Part shown: in pieces, positions 37,990 to 46,448 of the stretch | Numbering within the stretch: the first letter of the stretch is position 1 | Layout: every line of letters starts with the position of its first letter | Source of the DNA: Corynebacterium macginleyi | Lineage (GTDB): Bacteria > Actinomycetota > Actinomycetes > Mycobacteriales > Mycobacteriaceae | DNA: 64,000 nt | Reading direction: 5' to 3' | Assembly (NCBI RefSeq): GCF_003688935.1 | Contig: NZ_REGE01000007.1 | Location: forward strand, 1 to 64,000 | Position numbers and translations under genes: made by a program | The notes under the pieces: model-generated | What the model was told of the DNA's origin: nothing | What the model saw: the letters and a program-made list of their open reading frames with translations, nothing else | The model's database searches: none

Positions 37990-38077
37990 GCAAACTCCGA
38001 TTTTTCAAACTATTTTTTCACTAAACGCCCAGCTCACGCACATTTTTGGGTATCTTAATAAGATTCCTGTATGTCTA

Positions 38078-38098
38078 TAGGTGGAATATTCCCACCTA
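38078..38098. promoter_or_regulatory. 21-bp near-palindrome upstream of the BCCT gene
   Basis: TAGGTGG and CCACCTA are perfect arms with GGAATATTCC between them, about 105 bases before the transporter start. The symmetry suggests a repressor or activator site of an unknown regulator. Confidence 0.5.
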
Positions 38099-38104
38099 GA
38101 AGCC

Positions 38105-38129
38105 CTTTAGACTTCATACACTTCTAAAG
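38105..38129. repeat. Second inverted repeat upstream of the BCCT gene
   Basis: CTTTAGA and TCTAAAG flank an 11-base spacer, seven bases after the first palindrome. Confidence 0.4.
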
Positions 38130-38252
38130 TATAACGATTCAATAACATATGCGGAAGCGCGAACAGACCTGTTACCACAACCCATTGTGACCTTTTATGC
38201 ACCGAATTGAAATAACCTGGGGCAATTCCACAAGTACTCGGCCCGCAGGCGG

Positions 38253-39101
38253 TTAGCGGGCATCCACAGCGGCATCATAGAGCTCCCGATTGGACACCCC
38301 AGTACCCTTGGCGGCCTGCTTGCACGCGTCTTTTAGACGCATGCCAGCTTCGGCCAACTCCAAGGCTTGCGGAACGAGGTCAACGGCGGTCACGGCAGCG
38401 CCAGTTCCGCCTTCTATCACCACGGTAATTTCACCCTTCGCTCCGCCGCTGGCCCATTCGGCCAGCTCCGCAAGCGTACCACGGCGTATTTCTTCGTAGG
38501 TCTTGGTCAACTCGCGGCACACCGCGGCGGGGCGGTCGCTGCCGAGGACCTGTGCGGCATCAGCAAGCGTCTCGGCTATCCGGTGGGGCGATTCAAAAAA
38601 CACGATAGCGCGCTTTTCATTACGCAGCGATTCCAACCACGCCTTTCGCGGGCCAGCCTTGCGCGGTGGGAATGCATCGAACAGGAAGTGCCCCACGCCC
38701 AGGCCGGAAAGTGCAAGCGCCGTGGGTACCGCCGATGGACCCGGAAAGCACGTCACGGGAATATCGCGTTCGGCAGCCGCGGCAACGAGGGACAGGCCCG
38801 GATCGGAAATGATCGGCATGCCGGCATCGGTGACAACGAGGACGGTGCCGTGCTGAGCAGCATCGATAAGCTGGCGCGCACGAGCTTGTTCATTGTGGTC
38901 GAAATTAGACACCACGGACCCGGAAATCTCAATGCCCAGGGCTTGGGCAAGGTTGCGCACGCGACGGGTATCTTCGGCAGCGATGACATCAGCATGCGCC
39001 AAAGCCTGCATCAGCCGCGCTGAAGCATCACCGACATTTCCCAAGGGTGTGGCGGCGAGGATGACGCCGCGCGGAAGTGGTTCTAGACCTAAAGCTGACA
39101 T
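38253..39101 (-). CDS. rsmI: 16S rRNA (cytidine1402-2'-O)-methyltransferase
   Basis: Tetrapyrrole-methylase-fold enzyme of 282 residues that 2'-O-methylates C1402 of 16S rRNA. Motifs: GVILAATPLGNVGDASAR, VIAAEDTRRVRNLAQALG, VVTDAGMPIISDPG, CFPGPSAVPTALALSGL and ELTKTYEEIRRGTLAEL. It is divergent from the mannosyltransferase gene, a common actinobacterial arrangement. The ATG follows TGAGGC. Confidence 0.95.
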   Translation of the reverse strand: MSALGLEPLPRGVILAATPLGNVGDASARLMQALAHADVIAAEDTRRVRNLAQALGIEISGSVVSNFDHNEQARARQLIDAAQHGTVLVVTDAGMPIISDPGLSLVAAAAERDIPVTCFPGPSAVPTALALSGLGVGHFLFDAFPPRKAGPRKAWLESLRNEKRAIVFFESPHRIAETLADAAQVLGSDRPAAVCRELTKTYEEIRRGTLAELAEWASGGAKGEITVVIEGGTGAAVTAVDLVPQALELAEAGMRLKDACKQAAKGTGVSNRELYDAAVDAR

Positions 39102-39151
39102 GCCTCAAGCATTCCATATTCTTCTATGCGCCCGCACGCTGGCTCATAGCC

Positions 39152-39157
39152 TAAACT
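39152..39157 (+). promoter_or_regulatory. -10 box of pmt, leaderless start
   Basis: TAAACT, seven bases, then the GTG start. Confidence 0.5.
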
Positions 39158-39164
39158 CTTCCTC

Positions 39165-40751
39165 GTGACTATTGCTACCGCTGCCTCCGCCGGCCCACCG
39201 CATCCCCTGCATAACCGCGTGCCCCCGTCGGCACCGCGTACTTATACGTGGGACAAAGCCGATTGGATAAGCACCAGCATCATCGCCGTTCTCGCACTAC
39301 TTACCCGGTTCGTGGGGCTTACCGCACCGGTATCTCAGGGCACACCCGTCTTCGATGAAAAGCACTATGTCCCCCAGGCCTGGGACATGGTCAAAAGCTG
39401 GGATAACTTGTTCATCGGCGGTATCGAGACCAACCCGGGCTTTGGACTCGTGGTCCACCCACCGCTGGGCAAGCAGATCATTGCACTATCGGAATGGGTC
39501 TTTGGTTATACCCCGCTGGGCTGGCGCGTTATGACGGCCCTCTTCGGTATCGGCACCGTCCTGATGACCATGGCGCTGGCCCGCCGGCTGTCTTTTTCCT
39601 GGCAGGTTGCTACATTTGCCGGCATAATAGCGGTCTGCGATGGCGTCCTCTTGGTCTCGGCGAAATTTGGCATGCTGGATATCTTCCAGGTCTTTTTCAT
39701 TGTTGCCGCCGCGTGGGCGCTGGCCCGCGATCATCAGCAGATGCGCGAGCGCCTCCACCACGCCCTACTTAGCGGCGGGATGGGCACCTCCCCATTCGGG
39801 CCGCGCTTTGGCTTCCGGTGGTGGCGCTTTACCGCCGGAGTCTTTTTGGGCTTGTCCCTTGCCGTTAAGTGGTCTGGGCTGTACTACATAATGTTTTTCG
39901 GCCTGCTCTGCGTCTTTAGTGACCTCGCGTTGCGCCGCCAGTATGGCATCCGCCGCTATATTGTGGGCACGCTGCTTCGCGATACTCCCGCCGCCCTCGC
40001 CTCCCTAGTAGCTGTGCCTGTGTTGATGTATGTGTGGAGCTGGCGCGCGTGGTTTTCCTCAGAGACCGCAGTCTACCGGCATGCCAAGGTGGATGGGACC
40101 ATCGGGCAGGACTCCTGGTTCATGCACCTACCGGAGCCTGTGGCCGGCTGGTTTTATTACCACTCCTCCGTGTTGGATTTTCACGCCAGCTTGACCTCTT
40201 CTGGTGGCCATCATCACCCGTGGGATTCCAAGCCGTGGGCATGGCTAGCCGGGGCCAGGCCCATTTTGTACTACTCCAGTACGGATCTGGAATGCAGCGG
40301 CGGTGGCGAATGCCGGAAGATGCTCTACCTCTTTGGCACCCCCGCGATCTGGTGGCTGGTAGTCCCCGCAGTGCTTTGGGGGCTGTGGTCTTTTATCATC
40401 CGCCGCAACCGCGCCTTCCTCATTCCCCTCGTGGGCTTTGCCGCCGGATTTCTCCCGTGGCTAGCGGCCTTTGACCGACAGATGTACTTCTTTTATGCCA
40501 CCGCGTTTATCCCCTTTATCATCGTGCTTCTTGCCCTCACACTGGGCCAAATGGTCGGTCGTGGCGCTCCCATAAAGTGGCGGTGGATACTGTGTATCGC
40601 TGGCGGATCGATACGCCGGGGCACGTTTGCCGCCGCCTGCTACCTTGCCCTGGTAGTTGCGATGTTTTTCTACTTCGCGCCCATCTTATACGGCTTCATC
40701 ATCCCGGAATCTTGGTACCAATCCATGATGTGGCTGCCCAGCTGGAAGTAG
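39165..40751 (+). CDS. pmt: Polyprenyl-phosphate-mannose-protein mannosyltransferase
   Basis: Transfers mannose from polyprenyl-P-mannose to Ser/Thr of exported proteins (O-mannosylation), as in M. tuberculosis Rv1002c and C. glutamicum Pmt. 528 residues, about ten membrane helices; luminal loop 1 contains TPVFDEKHYVPQAWDM with the catalytic DE pair, and loop motifs HPPLGKQIIA and SGGHHHPWDSKPWAWL are PMT-typical. A GTG start follows a -10 by seven bases. Divergent from rsmI; the downstream zinc-finger gene is convergent. Confidence 0.94.
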   Translation: MTIATAASAGPPHPLHNRVPPSAPRTYTWDKADWISTSIIAVLALLTRFVGLTAPVSQGTPVFDEKHYVPQAWDMVKSWDNLFIGGIETNPGFGLVVHPPLGKQIIALSEWVFGYTPLGWRVMTALFGIGTVLMTMALARRLSFSWQVATFAGIIAVCDGVLLVSAKFGMLDIFQVFFIVAAAWALARDHQQMRERLHHALLSGGMGTSPFGPRFGFRWWRFTAGVFLGLSLAVKWSGLYYIMFFGLLCVFSDLALRRQYGIRRYIVGTLLRDTPAALASLVAVPVLMYVWSWRAWFSSETAVYRHAKVDGTIGQDSWFMHLPEPVAGWFYYHSSVLDFHASLTSSGGHHHPWDSKPWAWLAGARPILYYSSTDLECSGGGECRKMLYLFGTPAIWWLVVPAVLWGLWSFIIRRNRAFLIPLVGFAAGFLPWLAAFDRQMYFFYATAFIPFIIVLLALTLGQMVGRGAPIKWRWILCIAGGSIRRGTFAAACYLALVVAMFFYFAPILYGFIIPESWYQSMMWLPSWK

Positions 40752-40771
40752 ATGGCAGAAAACCACCCGTT

Positions 40772-41473
40772 TTAATATGGCTGCGCATTCAGGGACTTCC
40801 ACCACGCTCGCACCAGGTAGCCCTTCTCGGCCGCCCACGCCCAGCCCAGGCTCATCGTCGACAGTGCGGTAGCAATGAGGAAATAGATCTGGTCAATGGT
40901 GACGGTACCGAGCGCAATATCACGAACGCCAAAGCCAAATAAGAAAGCAAACATCGTGGCTGATACTGGGAAAAGCCCAGTGACGGACGCAGGACGCCAG
41001 GCGCTCCACAGCAGGCCGCATGCCATGCCAAAGCGCACGGCCGCACCTTCCATCAACAAATTGGCGCGATCTGGATCGGCCGCAGGGTCCAACACCGACT
41101 CCTCTGCGCCCAACGGCACTAGGCCGGAGGCACGCACCACCTCCACGATGGCCCACACAACAAAGACAACGCCCATGACTACCAAGGCGATGCGCGCCAC
41201 CGAGAGGTTGGCTTGCCTGGCACTCGAAGCCCGCTTCCACTCCGGTTCTACCCCAGCGAAGATCACTTCCGATAGGTCGGTCGGCGGGGCCATTCCGGAA
41301 TCTACCGGTTCCACGAAGCTAAGGGAGCGCGACAGTGCCGCGGCCTTATCACGAAAGGCCCGACACTCCGCACAGTGTTCTAGGTGGGCGTCGATGACAT
41401 CGACGGAAAGCTCCGCTTCCTCCCCATCCAGATGGGAGGATATCGCCGCTTGCACTTGACTATGTGTCAACAT
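40772..41473 (-). CDS. Zinc-finger (zf-HC2) membrane protein
   Basis: 233-residue protein with an N-terminal putative zinc finger (HLDGEEAELSVDVIDAHLEHCAECRAF; the HxxxCxxC core is at about 32-38), like those in anti-sigma factors, followed by several membrane helices from about residue 90. No sigma factor gene is adjacent. It overlaps the DoxX gene by 14 bases, so it is translated from the same mRNA as the second cistron. The role is likely membrane-located control, but no target is evident. Confidence 0.8.
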   Translation of the reverse strand: MLTHSQVQAAISSHLDGEEAELSVDVIDAHLEHCAECRAFRDKAAALSRSLSFVEPVDSGMAPPTDLSEVIFAGVEPEWKRASSARQANLSVARIALVVMGVVFVVWAIVEVVRASGLVPLGAEESVLDPAADPDRANLLMEGAAVRFGMACGLLWSAWRPASVTGLFPVSATMFAFLFGFGVRDIALGTVTIDQIYFLIATALSTMSLGWAWAAEKGYLVRAWWKSLNAQPY

Positions 41474-41873
41474 TGCTTAACGCCCTATCCAAGCTCACCC
41501 GACCAGCACCAAAAACGACGATCATCAGCAGAGACAGACACAAGACTACTGGGTACTCAATGCCACCGTCTCCGTTAAAGAGGCCATTTCCCCAGTGCAC
41601 GAAGTACACCGCTCCTACCATCACTATGGCAAGCGCCGCCGCGGCAAAGGTGGTCAATAAACCGATGACGAGGAAGGCGCCACCTATCATTTCCCCGATT
41701 GCGGTGGCATAACCGGCAATCTGTGGCTGTGGGATGCCGAGGGCAGAAAACTGCCCCACTGTCTCATCCATTCCGTCCATAAACATTTTGTCCACGCCGT
41801 GCGCGATAAAAATGAGTCCGAGGACTGCCCGAAACAGCAGCAATGCGGCATCACGAACGGCAGGTCTATTCAT
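41460..41873 (-). CDS. DoxX-family membrane protein
   Basis: 137-residue protein with four membrane helices: LLFRAVLGLIFIAHGVDKMF, a QIAGYATAIGEMIGGAFLVIGLLT block, FAAAALAIVMVGAVYFVHWG and PVVLCLSLLMIVVFGAG. DoxX members take part in redox/thiol or quinone homeostasis in some bacteria. The ATG at 41873 is favoured by TAGTCT exactly seven bases upstream; an earlier start would add 26 residues. First gene of a two-gene unit with the zinc-finger protein. Confidence 0.85.
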   Translation of the reverse strand: MNRPAVRDAALLLFRAVLGLIFIAHGVDKMFMDGMDETVGQFSALGIPQPQIAGYATAIGEMIGGAFLVIGLLTTFAAAALAIVMVGAVYFVHWGNGLFNGDGGIEYPVVLCLSLLMIVVFGAGRVSLDRALSNVDT

Positions 41874-41880
41874 GGTCAAT

Positions 41881-41886
41881 AGACTA
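41881..41886 (-). promoter_or_regulatory. -10 box of the DoxX/zinc-finger unit
   Basis: TAGTCT, seven bases, ATG on the minus strand; leaderless start. Confidence 0.5.
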
Positions 41887-42044
41887 CATCGAATGCCCAC
41901 CCCAACGCGAAGACGCCACCGCTCGACCACGCTAGCTTGCAATTTCACCATCTAGAGACACTCGCACTGCACCACTGCGGTCATCACTGTTTCAATGGGA
42001 AGAAGAGAATAAGTAGGTACTACACACCAAAAGGACAACCTGAC

Positions 42045-42707
42045 ATGGACAATAAAAACCCCACCACAGACCGCACGCCGCTGGCTTATGACAAACACGG
42101 AGTAGCCCGCACGCCGTGGGCCGTATCATCGTCGCTGTTGAAGGATTACTACGACACCGAGTGGGGCCTTCCCATTACAGACGAGGCGGGCCTTTTTGAG
42201 CGCCTGAGCTTGGAGGCCTTCCAGGCTGGGTTATCCTGGGCCGTGGTTTTAAAAAAGCGCCCCGCTTTCCGCGAGGCCTTTTGCCACTTTGATCCGGAAA
42301 AGATCGCAGACTTCGGCGAGCCCGAGGTGGAGCGCCTGCTTGCCGATACCACCATTATCCGCAACGAAACCAAGATCCGCGCGACCGTTAACAACGCAAA
42401 AGCCACCATTGAGCTGCGCAAGAGCGGAGGGCTAGCGAATTTCATTTGGAGTTTTCAACCCGCAGAAAATATCTACCCCGAGGTTATGGAGGACATCCCG
42501 AAGAAGAGCCCAGAATCGCAGGCAATGTCCCGGGAATTGAAGAAGGCAGGTTTTAAGTTCGTGGGGCCGGTGACCTGCTTTGCGCTCATGGAAGCCATCG
42601 GTATGGTCGATACCCACCTCTTGGGCTCCCACCGTCGAGCAAGTTCGGGCGTTTGGCCGGAGGAAACCAAGAAGCTCCAGGCAGCAAGGGTGCAGCAGGC
42701 TAATTAG
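42045..42707 (+). CDS. DNA-3-methyladenine glycosylase I family protein
   Basis: Base-excision repair enzyme of the TagI family, 220 residues. YYDTEWGLPITDEAGLFERLSLEAFQAGLSWAVVLKKRPAFREAF is the family hallmark (helix-hairpin region and substrate pocket), and MSRELKKAGFKFVGPVTCFALMEAIGMVDTHLLGSHRR the second part. The zinc ligands of E. coli TagI are not all evident: the C-terminal His pair is reduced (DTHLLGSHRR). The start at 42045 has AAGGA nine bases upstream. It overlaps the stop of the convergent glpR by four bases. Confidence 0.88.
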   Translation: MDNKNPTTDRTPLAYDKHGVARTPWAVSSSLLKDYYDTEWGLPITDEAGLFERLSLEAFQAGLSWAVVLKKRPAFREAFCHFDPEKIADFGEPEVERLLADTTIIRNETKIRATVNNAKATIELRKSGGLANFIWSFQPAENIYPEVMEDIPKKSPESQAMSRELKKAGFKFVGPVTCFALMEAIGMVDTHLLGSHRRASSGVWPEETKKLQAARVQQAN

Positions 42708-44176
42708 CCTGCCCGGCGAGCAGCCAGGTCATCGCGGCGCCCCACCCGATTAGGGCCTGCGTGCACGCCCCCGAAATCGCCACCCTCATCATCGCTATAG
42801 CTTAAGGGAAGGTGCTCAAAGTCGGGGCTTTCATCATCGATTTCGACGACAACGGCACCCGGTCGGCGTAGGTTGCGGGGGATATTCAACGCTTCATCGT
42901 CCGCGTTGCGTACACCCAACCGCGCTCGGCGCAGGTGCTTTACCCGGCGGCGCAATAGCGCTTGTTCTTGGCGGACTTGCGCGCGCAACGCCGCCAAATA
43001 GGCACCGGTCAAAACGCCGGCGATTCCCGCCAACCACCAGGTCCATCCGCCGGCCACGCTGCCCAAGGCCACAGTCAGGACTACGGCGGTGGCGAGACCA
43101 ATGAGCATGCGCTGGCGGCGCTGGTAGCGCGTAGCGGACTTCTCTCTATCCGCCACCGGGTCCCAGCCACCGCGACCAAGGCGGCGTTGCGCGAATGCCA
43201 CCTCATCCTCAGAGAGGTCTGTGCTCACAGCCGCGTCCTCGGCACCATAAGCACCGTGGGAACCTGCTTCGGCCGATTCCTCTGGAGTAGTGTCCAGCTC
43301 CAACTCCAAATCTCCGGCGACCGACTCCGCTGAGTCTGGTTTTTCTGCATCAACGACTGGAGCAGGATCAACCGCGCCCCGATACATCACATCTACCGGG
43401 GAAGTGTAGCTCTCGTCGTAGTTATACGCATCCTCGGCGATGTTCGCACTGGCCGGTGCGGTAAAAGATTCGGTAGAGTGAGCAACCGCATCACGGCGGC
43501 TGGGCTTGCGCTGTACACCGCCATCTTGCCCGGCGGCGCGCTCGTCATCATCGAGCAAAACATTATCGGCATCATCCGCACCCGCATCCGAACCTGCGGA
43601 AGCGCTAGACATGTGCGCGCTATCACCGACCTCGGTGGCATCTTTCGCATCAATGGTTTCAGTGGCAGCTGTTGGAACCGCAGATTCCTCAATGACTTCA
43701 CCCTCAATGGTTTCAGCTGGAGTGCTGTCCTTATCCTGCGCATTTATCTCATTCTCAACGGCGGCGGAGTAGTATGCGCGGCCACCGACGCCAAAAGGTT
43801 GCGCTCGAGCGCGGCGGGCCGCACCGGCGATGGTCCGCGACGGTGCTTGAGAAATGCGATGCTCTGCGTCTTCACCGATCAGCAGACCATCAACATCTGT
43901 CTCCTGATCTGGCTCACGCTCCGTTTCCGTCCCGGCGGCAGATACGACCTCCCAGCCTTCGTCATCATCAGAAGCGCTACGGTGGACATCATCGGCCCGC
44001 AGACGCGGGCGCCGACGGCCGGCAACATTGCCGGAATCGCCAGAAAAGAGCAGGCGGGTATCATCAAAGGCCTCGCCGGTATGGCTCATCGGGCGATTAC
44101 TCCTCCCCAGTAGCCATGGCGCAAGCACGAAGAGCCACACCACGATGATTGCGATAATGGGCACAGCTGTGGACAC
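42704..44176 (-). CDS. glpR: Membrane protein, probable divisome receptor GlpR
   Basis: 490 residues with an N-terminal membrane helix (VPIIAIIVVWLFVLAPWLLG, 5-24), a very long acidic, Ala/Asp/Glu-rich probably disordered stretch (about 30-330), a membrane hairpin (357-397), a basic segment (LLRRRVKHLRRARLG) and a C-terminal tail (PDFEHLPLSYSDDEGGDFGG). This layout and its position two genes after a MoeA-like Glp match corynebacterial GlpR, the membrane partner of Glp that links FtsZ/SepF to polar growth (published in C. glutamicum). The identification rests on context and topology. The GTG start is preceded by GGGAAGG. Confidence 0.65.
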   Translation of the reverse strand: MSTAVPIIAIIVVWLFVLAPWLLGRSNRPMSHTGEAFDDTRLLFSGDSGNVAGRRRPRLRADDVHRSASDDDEGWEVVSAAGTETEREPDQETDVDGLLIGEDAEHRISQAPSRTIAGAARRARAQPFGVGGRAYYSAAVENEINAQDKDSTPAETIEGEVIEESAVPTAATETIDAKDATEVGDSAHMSSASAGSDAGADDADNVLLDDDERAAGQDGGVQRKPSRRDAVAHSTESFTAPASANIAEDAYNYDESYTSPVDVMYRGAVDPAPVVDAEKPDSAESVAGDLELELDTTPEESAEAGSHGAYGAEDAAVSTDLSEDEVAFAQRRLGRGGWDPVADREKSATRYQRRQRMLIGLATAVVLTVALGSVAGGWTWWLAGIAGVLTGAYLAALRAQVRQEQALLRRRVKHLRRARLGVRNADDEALNIPRNLRRPGAVVVEIDDESPDFEHLPLSYSDDEGGDFGGVHAGPNRVGRRDDLAARRAG

Positions 44177-44321
44177 GGCTTAAAGACCTTCCCTTGGGGT
44201 GCAAATGATTACTCCACTGTAATCACTCAATGCCCACTACAAGGCCTACAACGGCCATAAAATCCAATATTGTTACGCATGTGAAATTTGAGAAGGTATC
44301 GTTGACGATTAAGGATACGCT

Positions 44322-45032
44322 TTACACCAAACGTCCTGCTTGGCGCAGCCGCTCAACCGCCGTGGAGGAGTAGTCTTCTTTGACTAAGGCCACGAAATGG
44401 TGATCCCGCCAGGCGCCGTCGATATGCAGGTTGCGACGAAAATAACCCTCGGAACGAAAACCGTTAATCTCCAACACGCGCCCGGAGGCGGGGTTTTGTT
44501 CCAGATAGGTTGCGGTCACTCGGTGCAGGCCTACCCGGCTAAAGGCGTGATCCACTCCCAGAGCTGTGGCCGCGGTGGCAACCCCTGCGCCCTGCACGGC
44601 AGAATAAACCCAATAGCCAATCCAACAATCTCGAATGCTACCGTGCTGAATATTGCCGAGCGTTAACTGGCCCACAAACTTACCCGCCAGCTCGATAGCC
44701 AACGGGATTACCTGCGCATTGCGCGCAGAGTTCCACAAGTATATGAGGTAATTCCACCAGGCCTGCGGGCTATGGGCTTCCGCCCAGGTAGTCGATTGGG
44801 TCGGCTCGACCGGCCTGAGCAATGCTTCATCCTCTATGCGCTGACGCCGCCACTCAGAGCCATCCGAGCGTAACAAGGGGCGCAGCCGCAGCTGCCCGCC
44901 AGACGGCAACACTGCAGCAGGAGGCAGCTGCACCGTTGGCGTGGACTCCGGCCAACCGGGATGCAGATCATGGGTGGGGCCGGTGCCTGGATGGCGCAGT
45001 TTCCCGGCAGCGGTACCGAATAGATCGAGCAT
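44322..45032 (-). CDS. rimJ: GNAT acetyltransferase, RimJ/RimL family
   Basis: 236-residue acetyltransferase of the ribosomal-protein N-acetyltransferase group: LRLRPLLRSDGSEWRRQRIEDEALLRPVEPT, GNIQHGSIRDCWIGYWVYSAVQGAGVATAATALGVDHAF (acetyl-CoA loop QGAGVA) and GLHRVTATYLEQNPASGRVLEINGFRSEGYFR. The N-terminal 30 residues are an extension. Its ATG overlaps the glp stop by one base (TGATG), so it is translationally coupled to glp. Whether it acetylates S5/L12 or a divisome protein is unknown. Confidence 0.88.
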   Translation of the reverse strand: MLDLFGTAAGKLRHPGTGPTHDLHPGWPESTPTVQLPPAAVLPSGGQLRLRPLLRSDGSEWRRQRIEDEALLRPVEPTQSTTWAEAHSPQAWWNYLIYLWNSARNAQVIPLAIELAGKFVGQLTLGNIQHGSIRDCWIGYWVYSAVQGAGVATAATALGVDHAFSRVGLHRVTATYLEQNPASGRVLEINGFRSEGYFRRNLHIDGAWRDHHFVALVKEDYSSTAVERLRQAGRLV

Positions 45033-46375
45033 CAGCTGCGCTGGGTAAGGAATAAGACGTCCACGACGTCACCGGGACGGATCTCAGTGACTTCCTCCGG
45101 CACTTGAATCATGGCGTTGGCCTCTGACAGTCCCGCCAAGAGGTGTGCCGGTGCACCGGTAGCCCCGCCGAGCCCCTCAACCAAATAATCGGCGGTCTCG
45201 GCATCGCGCATCAACCGGGCACGAATGAAACCACGGCGCCCGGGGCGTGACTCAATGTGGTTCAACGCACGGGCACGCACCACCCGGCGGTGGGCATTGC
45301 GCTTGCCCAAGGCCAGACGAATCAAGGGGCGGACGAAGATTTCAAAAATAACCAACGCCGATACCGGATTCGAGGGAAGGAGGAAAGTGGGGATCCGTTC
45401 ATCTCCTACCAACCCAAAGCCTTGCACGGATCCCGGGTGCATGGCCACGCGGGAGGTGTCGATATCGCCGAGTTCCGCCAAAATCTCCCGGATCTGCTCG
45501 GCACCAGCACCACCAACGGCACCTGTAATAACGAGCGCTTCGCTGCGCGCGATATGGTTTTTTAGCACTTCCCTAATGCGGCGCGGCTCGCCTTCGGCAA
45601 TCCCCACACGAGCCACGTCCGCCCCCGCTTCTTCGGCAGCGGCAGCCAAGGAGTAGGAGTTCACATCAAAAACTTGGCCCAGGCCTGGTTCCTTGTCCAC
45701 ATCAACCAGTTCGCGGCCATAAGAGACGATAGTGACGCGCGGCCGCGGATAGACCAGCACCTTAGAGCGCCCCACAGCGGCCAAAAGGCCAATCTGCGCC
45801 GGGCCGAAGACGGTGCCGGAAGATACGGCGACATCGCCCGGCTGGATATCATCGCCTACTCGACGCACGAAGTCGCCTGAACGAACCGTTCGGTGCGCCG
45901 TAATGCGTTTACGACCGCGATCGGTCCACTCCAGGGGGAGGACGGCATCAGCAAGCGTGGGCAAGGGTGCGCCCGTATAGACCCGCACCGCTTGCTTAGG
46001 CTGCAGGCGCAGCGGCTGCTTCGAACCGGCTGGGACCTCGCCCACGACGGGCAGGGATCGCTCAACTTCTGGTTGGGCGGGTGCGGCGGCGTCTTCAGCT
46101 TGTGCGGGCGGCTCCTCGCCCTCACCGCTGCCCTGCACTGCGGGCTGATCCTGGTTTTTCGGGCGGCGAACCTTCAGCCCGCGCTCACCGCCGATGTCAA
46201 CGGCGCGAACCGCATAACCATCGATGGCCGCCTGCGGAAAGCCCGGTAAGGGCTGATTGGCCTGCACCTGTTCGGCGCACATAAGCCCCAGCGCATTAGA
46301 AATGCTCATCCGCACCGGCTCCGGGGTCGTCACCGCATCAGTAACCAGCGCCAACTGGTCATCAACTGAACGCAT
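45032..46375 (-). CDS. glp: MoeA-like protein, probable divisome gephyrin Glp
   Basis: 447-residue MoeA/gephyrin-fold protein. Conserved parts: LPGFPQAAIDGYAVRA (DGYAVR 52-57), LPVVGEVPAGSKQPL, YTGAPLPTLADAVLP, and LLPSNPVSALVIFEIFVRPLIRL. It has a Pro/Glu/Ala-rich insert at about 71-106, absent from enzyme-type MoeA. The MPT-site segment is TGAVGGAGAEQ (284-294), where E. coli-like MoeA has (S/T)GGVSxGExDY; the acidic residues are shifted. With rimJ and glpR downstream this fits Glp, which binds FtsZ and GlpR in corynebacteria. A role in molybdenum cofactor synthesis cannot be excluded. Confidence 0.75.
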   Translation of the reverse strand: MRSVDDQLALVTDAVTTPEPVRMSISNALGLMCAEQVQANQPLPGFPQAAIDGYAVRAVDIGGERGLKVRRPKNQDQPAVQGSGEGEEPPAQAEDAAAPAQPEVERSLPVVGEVPAGSKQPLRLQPKQAVRVYTGAPLPTLADAVLPLEWTDRGRKRITAHRTVRSGDFVRRVGDDIQPGDVAVSSGTVFGPAQIGLLAAVGRSKVLVYPRPRVTIVSYGRELVDVDKEPGLGQVFDVNSYSLAAAAEEAGADVARVGIAEGEPRRIREVLKNHIARSEALVITGAVGGAGAEQIREILAELGDIDTSRVAMHPGSVQGFGLVGDERIPTFLLPSNPVSALVIFEIFVRPLIRLALGKRNAHRRVVRARALNHIESRPGRRGFIRARLMRDAETADYLVEGLGGATGAPAHLLAGLSEANAMIQVPEEVTEIRPGDVVDVLFLTQRS

Positions 46376-46448
46376 ACGGTCTCTGCCCGCCCTTTCTTAT
46401 TGCCCTTTGACCTTGCTGACCTCAACACACGTGCGCGCGGCCAGGTAA

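Noticed and set aside
43478..44113. 211-codon + frame with hydrophobic stretches
   Set aside because: Antisense to the acidic linker of the GlpR-like gene; the Asp/Glu codons read backwards give Ile/Val/Leu/Phe, which explains the hydrophobic look.
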